Source of the DNA: DASSUW01 sp963830725
GTDB taxonomy: Bacteria; Actinomycetota; Thermoleophilia; Solirubrobacterales; Solirubrobacteraceae
Assembly (NCBI GenBank): GCA_963830725.1
Contig: CAWHNO010000016.1
Span: 868,001-932,000, forward strand
DNA length: 64,000 bases
Direction of reading: 5' to 3'
Shown: positions 62,298 to 64,000 of the stretch, piece by piece
Layout: every line of letters starts with the position of its first letter
Position numbering within the stretch: the stretch's first letter is position 1
Notes under the pieces: model-generated
Databases searched by the model: none
What the model saw: the letters and a program-made list of their open reading frames with translations, nothing else
Told to the model about the DNA's origin: nothing
Position numbers and translations under genes: made by a program

Positions 62298-64000
62298 CGT
62301 GCACCGAGTCGTACTCGGGGACCGGGAACAGCAGCGCCGGCGAGGCCAGGATGTGGTCGAGCGCCTGCGAGTTGCCCTCGAACACGTATGAGTAGCGCTC
62401 GCTCGGCGGCAGCAGGAACATCAGGTCGAGCATCTGGAAGCCCTGCAGGATCTGCATGGTCTCCGAGAACTCGAAGTCGTTGATATCGCCGAGCACGACG
62501 TAGTTGGCGAGCGGCTCGATGCGCTGGATGTCGCGTGCGAAGCCGTTGACGATCGTCGCCTGCGCGTGCCGCTGCGGCTCGGTGACGCGCGTGGGCGGCT
62601 GGAGGTGTCCGAACAGCGGGTCGTCGCCGCCCTTGGAGTTGAAGTGGTTGGCGACCGCGATCACGGTCTCGCCCCTCCACGTGAACTCGCCGGCGAGCGG
62701 CTTGCGGCTGTTGCCGAACGCCGGGTCGGCCGGCTGGATCCGCCCCGGGCTGAACGTCAGCCGAGCACGACGGCCCGACCGGACGACCTCGGTCGAGTTC
62801 GTCGACGTGCCGCCCGGGCGGTCGACGAAGGCCAGCCCGCGGTCGGTCCGGAACAGGAAGCCCTGGCGGATGTTGCCGCCCGGTGCGCCGCCGTCCTCGT
62901 CGTCCTCCGGGTCGATCTGCCGGTACTCGTAGGTCGGCCCGCCGGCCGCCGTGATCGCGGCGATCAGCGTGGTCCAGGTGAGGCTCGCGTCCGTGACCGT
63001 GCTGTCGGTCCCGTCCCTGACCCCGTCGTTGTCCTGGATCTCCTCGACGGCCACGATGTCCGGCGACTTGAGGTTGTCGATCAGGGTCCTCGCCAGGGCG
63101 GCGAACTTGGCCGGCGGGTCGGTCGGCGCCAGGTTCTCGACGTTGAACGACGCCATCGCCAGCTCGTTCGCGTTCGGCGTCTCGGTGACCTCGCGCTGAA
63201 GGTCGCCCGTCGCCGTGACGTCGGCCAGCGGGTAGTACTTGAAGTTGTCGAACGAGTAGTCGCCCACGGCGACGATCGGCGTCGAGAGCCGGTCGCCGGT
63301 GTTCGCGACCGGCGTCTCGCCGATCACGTCGTCGAGGATGAAGCGCTCCGGGTTGAAGTCGTTCGGCCCGACGATCACGCCGCCGCGGCGCGTGCGCGGA
63401 CCCGCGAAGCGCCCGGCGTCGCCGATCATCGAGACCTCGCCGAAGTCGTTCCGCGGCCCGGTCGCCACGGCGTCGTTGAACCGCAGCAGCATCCCCTCGA
63501 CGCTCTCGTGGAAGTCGATCCCGTCCTGCTGCGGGTCGAAGATCGGGTTGGTGTCGACGTCGCCGGTCGAGTCGTTGTCGATGATCCGGCTCGGCGGGGT
63601 GCGGCCGCCCTGGCCGATCACCGTCGGGGCGATCGGGCTGCCGCCCTCGACGGCGGTCACCGTCGGCCGGAAGATCTCGGTCAGCGAGAGGCTCTCCGGC
63701 CCCCAGTTGGAGGCCTTGAACTCCGAGACCTCGCCGCTGAACAGCACGGCCGTCCCGATCGGCGGCCGCGCGCTGGGCTGGAACAGGAAGATGCCCTCCG
63801 ACGTCCGGTTGTCGGCGTCGGGCGAGGCGTCCTGGACCCAGATGCCCTGCGAGCTCGCCGCCGTGACGACGCCGGGCACGCCGCTGACGATCCGGTCCTC
63901 GTAGGGCGAGCGGTGCTGTGCGCCCTGGATGTCGTGGATGCGCAGGCCCTCGAGCCCGAGGGTCGAGAAGCTGAAGTCGTCGTCCAGGTCCTCGGTGTGG
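62230..64000 (-). CDS. Secreted endonuclease/exonuclease/phosphatase-family nuclease, 5' end outside window
   Basis: Resembles large extracellular nucleases (ExeM/NucH type). An OB-like region (LEGLRIHDIQGAQHRSPYED) precedes DNA-binding beta domains and the catalytic core: ASFNVENLAPTDPPAKFAAL, DIVAVEEIQDNDGVRDG, IAVANHFNSKGGDDPLFGHL, YVVLGDINDFEFSETMQILQ and QALDHILASPALLF. The frame is open to position 64000, so the signal peptide lies outside. It would degrade extracellular DNA. Confidence 0.88.
   Translation of the reverse strand, partial: HTEDLDDDFSFSTLGLEGLRIHDIQGAQHRSPYEDRIVSGVPGVVTAASSQGIWVQDASPDADNRTSEGIFLFQPSARPPIGTAVLFSGEVSEFKASNWGPESLSLTEIFRPTVTAVEGGSPIAPTVIGQGGRTPPSRIIDNDSTGDVDTNPIFDPQQDGIDFHESVEGMLLRFNDAVATGPRNDFGEVSMIGDAGRFAGPRTRRGGVIVGPNDFNPERFILDDVIGETPVANTGDRLSTPIVAVGDYSFDNFKYYPLADVTATGDLQREVTETPNANELAMASFNVENLAPTDPPAKFAALARTLIDNLKSPDIVAVEEIQDNDGVRDGTDSTVTDASLTWTTLIAAITAAGGPTYEYRQIDPEDDEDGGAPGGNIRQGFLFRTDRGLAFVDRPGGTSTNSTEVVRSGRRARLTFSPGRIQPADPAFGNSRKPLAGEFTWRGETVIAVANHFNSKGGDDPLFGHLQPPTRVTEPQRHAQATIVNGFARDIQRIEPLANYVVLGDINDFEFSETMQILQGFQMLDLMFLLPPSERYSYVFEGNSQALDHILASPALLFPVPEYDSVHVNAEFAEQQSDHDPQVARLRPD

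Overview
The window is a high-GC actinobacterial chromosome segment, almost entirely protein-coding, with dense operons and many ATGA/GTGA start-stop overlaps and GTG/TTG starts. No rRNA, tRNA, phage, insertion sequence or CRISPR array was seen. The gene content (a dcw cluster without ftsA, an FtsZ tail ending DDLDIPPFLR, a Rho with an RG-rich insert, split GcvP, leaderless-looking promoters) suggests Actinomycetota. A Thermoleophilia/Solirubrobacterales-like lineage is my inference only.

Layout. 1-5.2 kb (minus): sodium/solute symporter, metK, der, cmk and an FMN split-barrel protein, divergent from a MocR-type regulator. 6.8-14.1 kb (minus): an aromatic amino acid cluster (rluB, aroH, hisC-like aminotransferase, aroF, tyrA, aroA) with an AraC/VOC/oxidoreductase-remnant insertion. 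aroF is preceded by a short ORF ending in a run of Tyr/Phe/Trp codons and by a strong stem-loop, an apparent attenuator. 14.2-25.8 kb: rlmN, a very large LuxR-family ATPase regulator, a secreted M23-type protein, scpA-scpB in one frame, trpS, a TetR gene with two operators, and a FAD amine oxidase. 25.2-30.9 kb (minus): gcvT-gcvH-gcvPA-gcvPB plus a LigD-type polymerase domain. 30.9-51.2 kb (minus): the division and cell wall cluster mraZ-rsmH-ftsL-ftsI-murE-murF-mraY-murD-ftsW-murG-murC-ftsQ-ftsZ, interrupted by two cassettes (GNAT/AidB-like/TetR/membrane protein; RidA/HTH+Clp-N pair/ATL). 51.5-56.8 kb (minus): a response regulator, histidine kinase, cpaB, cpaF, tadB, tadC run (Tad pilus machinery). 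56.8-64 kb: a Cys-rich unknown, a Rho-like factor, folP, a secreted beta-propeller-like protein, a MOSC protein and a secreted nuclease cut by the window edge.

Many genes, including essential ones (der, murE, murF, ftsI, rsmH, rho), are broken by single small frameshifts while both flanks keep coding for the same protein. I read these mainly as sequence indel errors rather than real pseudogenes, and give full-length spans with approximate break positions. The strongest regulatory observations are the aromatic leader before aroF, a nearly perfect 19-bp hairpin that buries the ribosome-binding region of murC, a palindromic operator inside a leaderless promoter before the HTH/Clp-N pair, TGGG repeats in the mraZ promoter spacer, and an inverted-repeat element found in two copies 48 kb apart.
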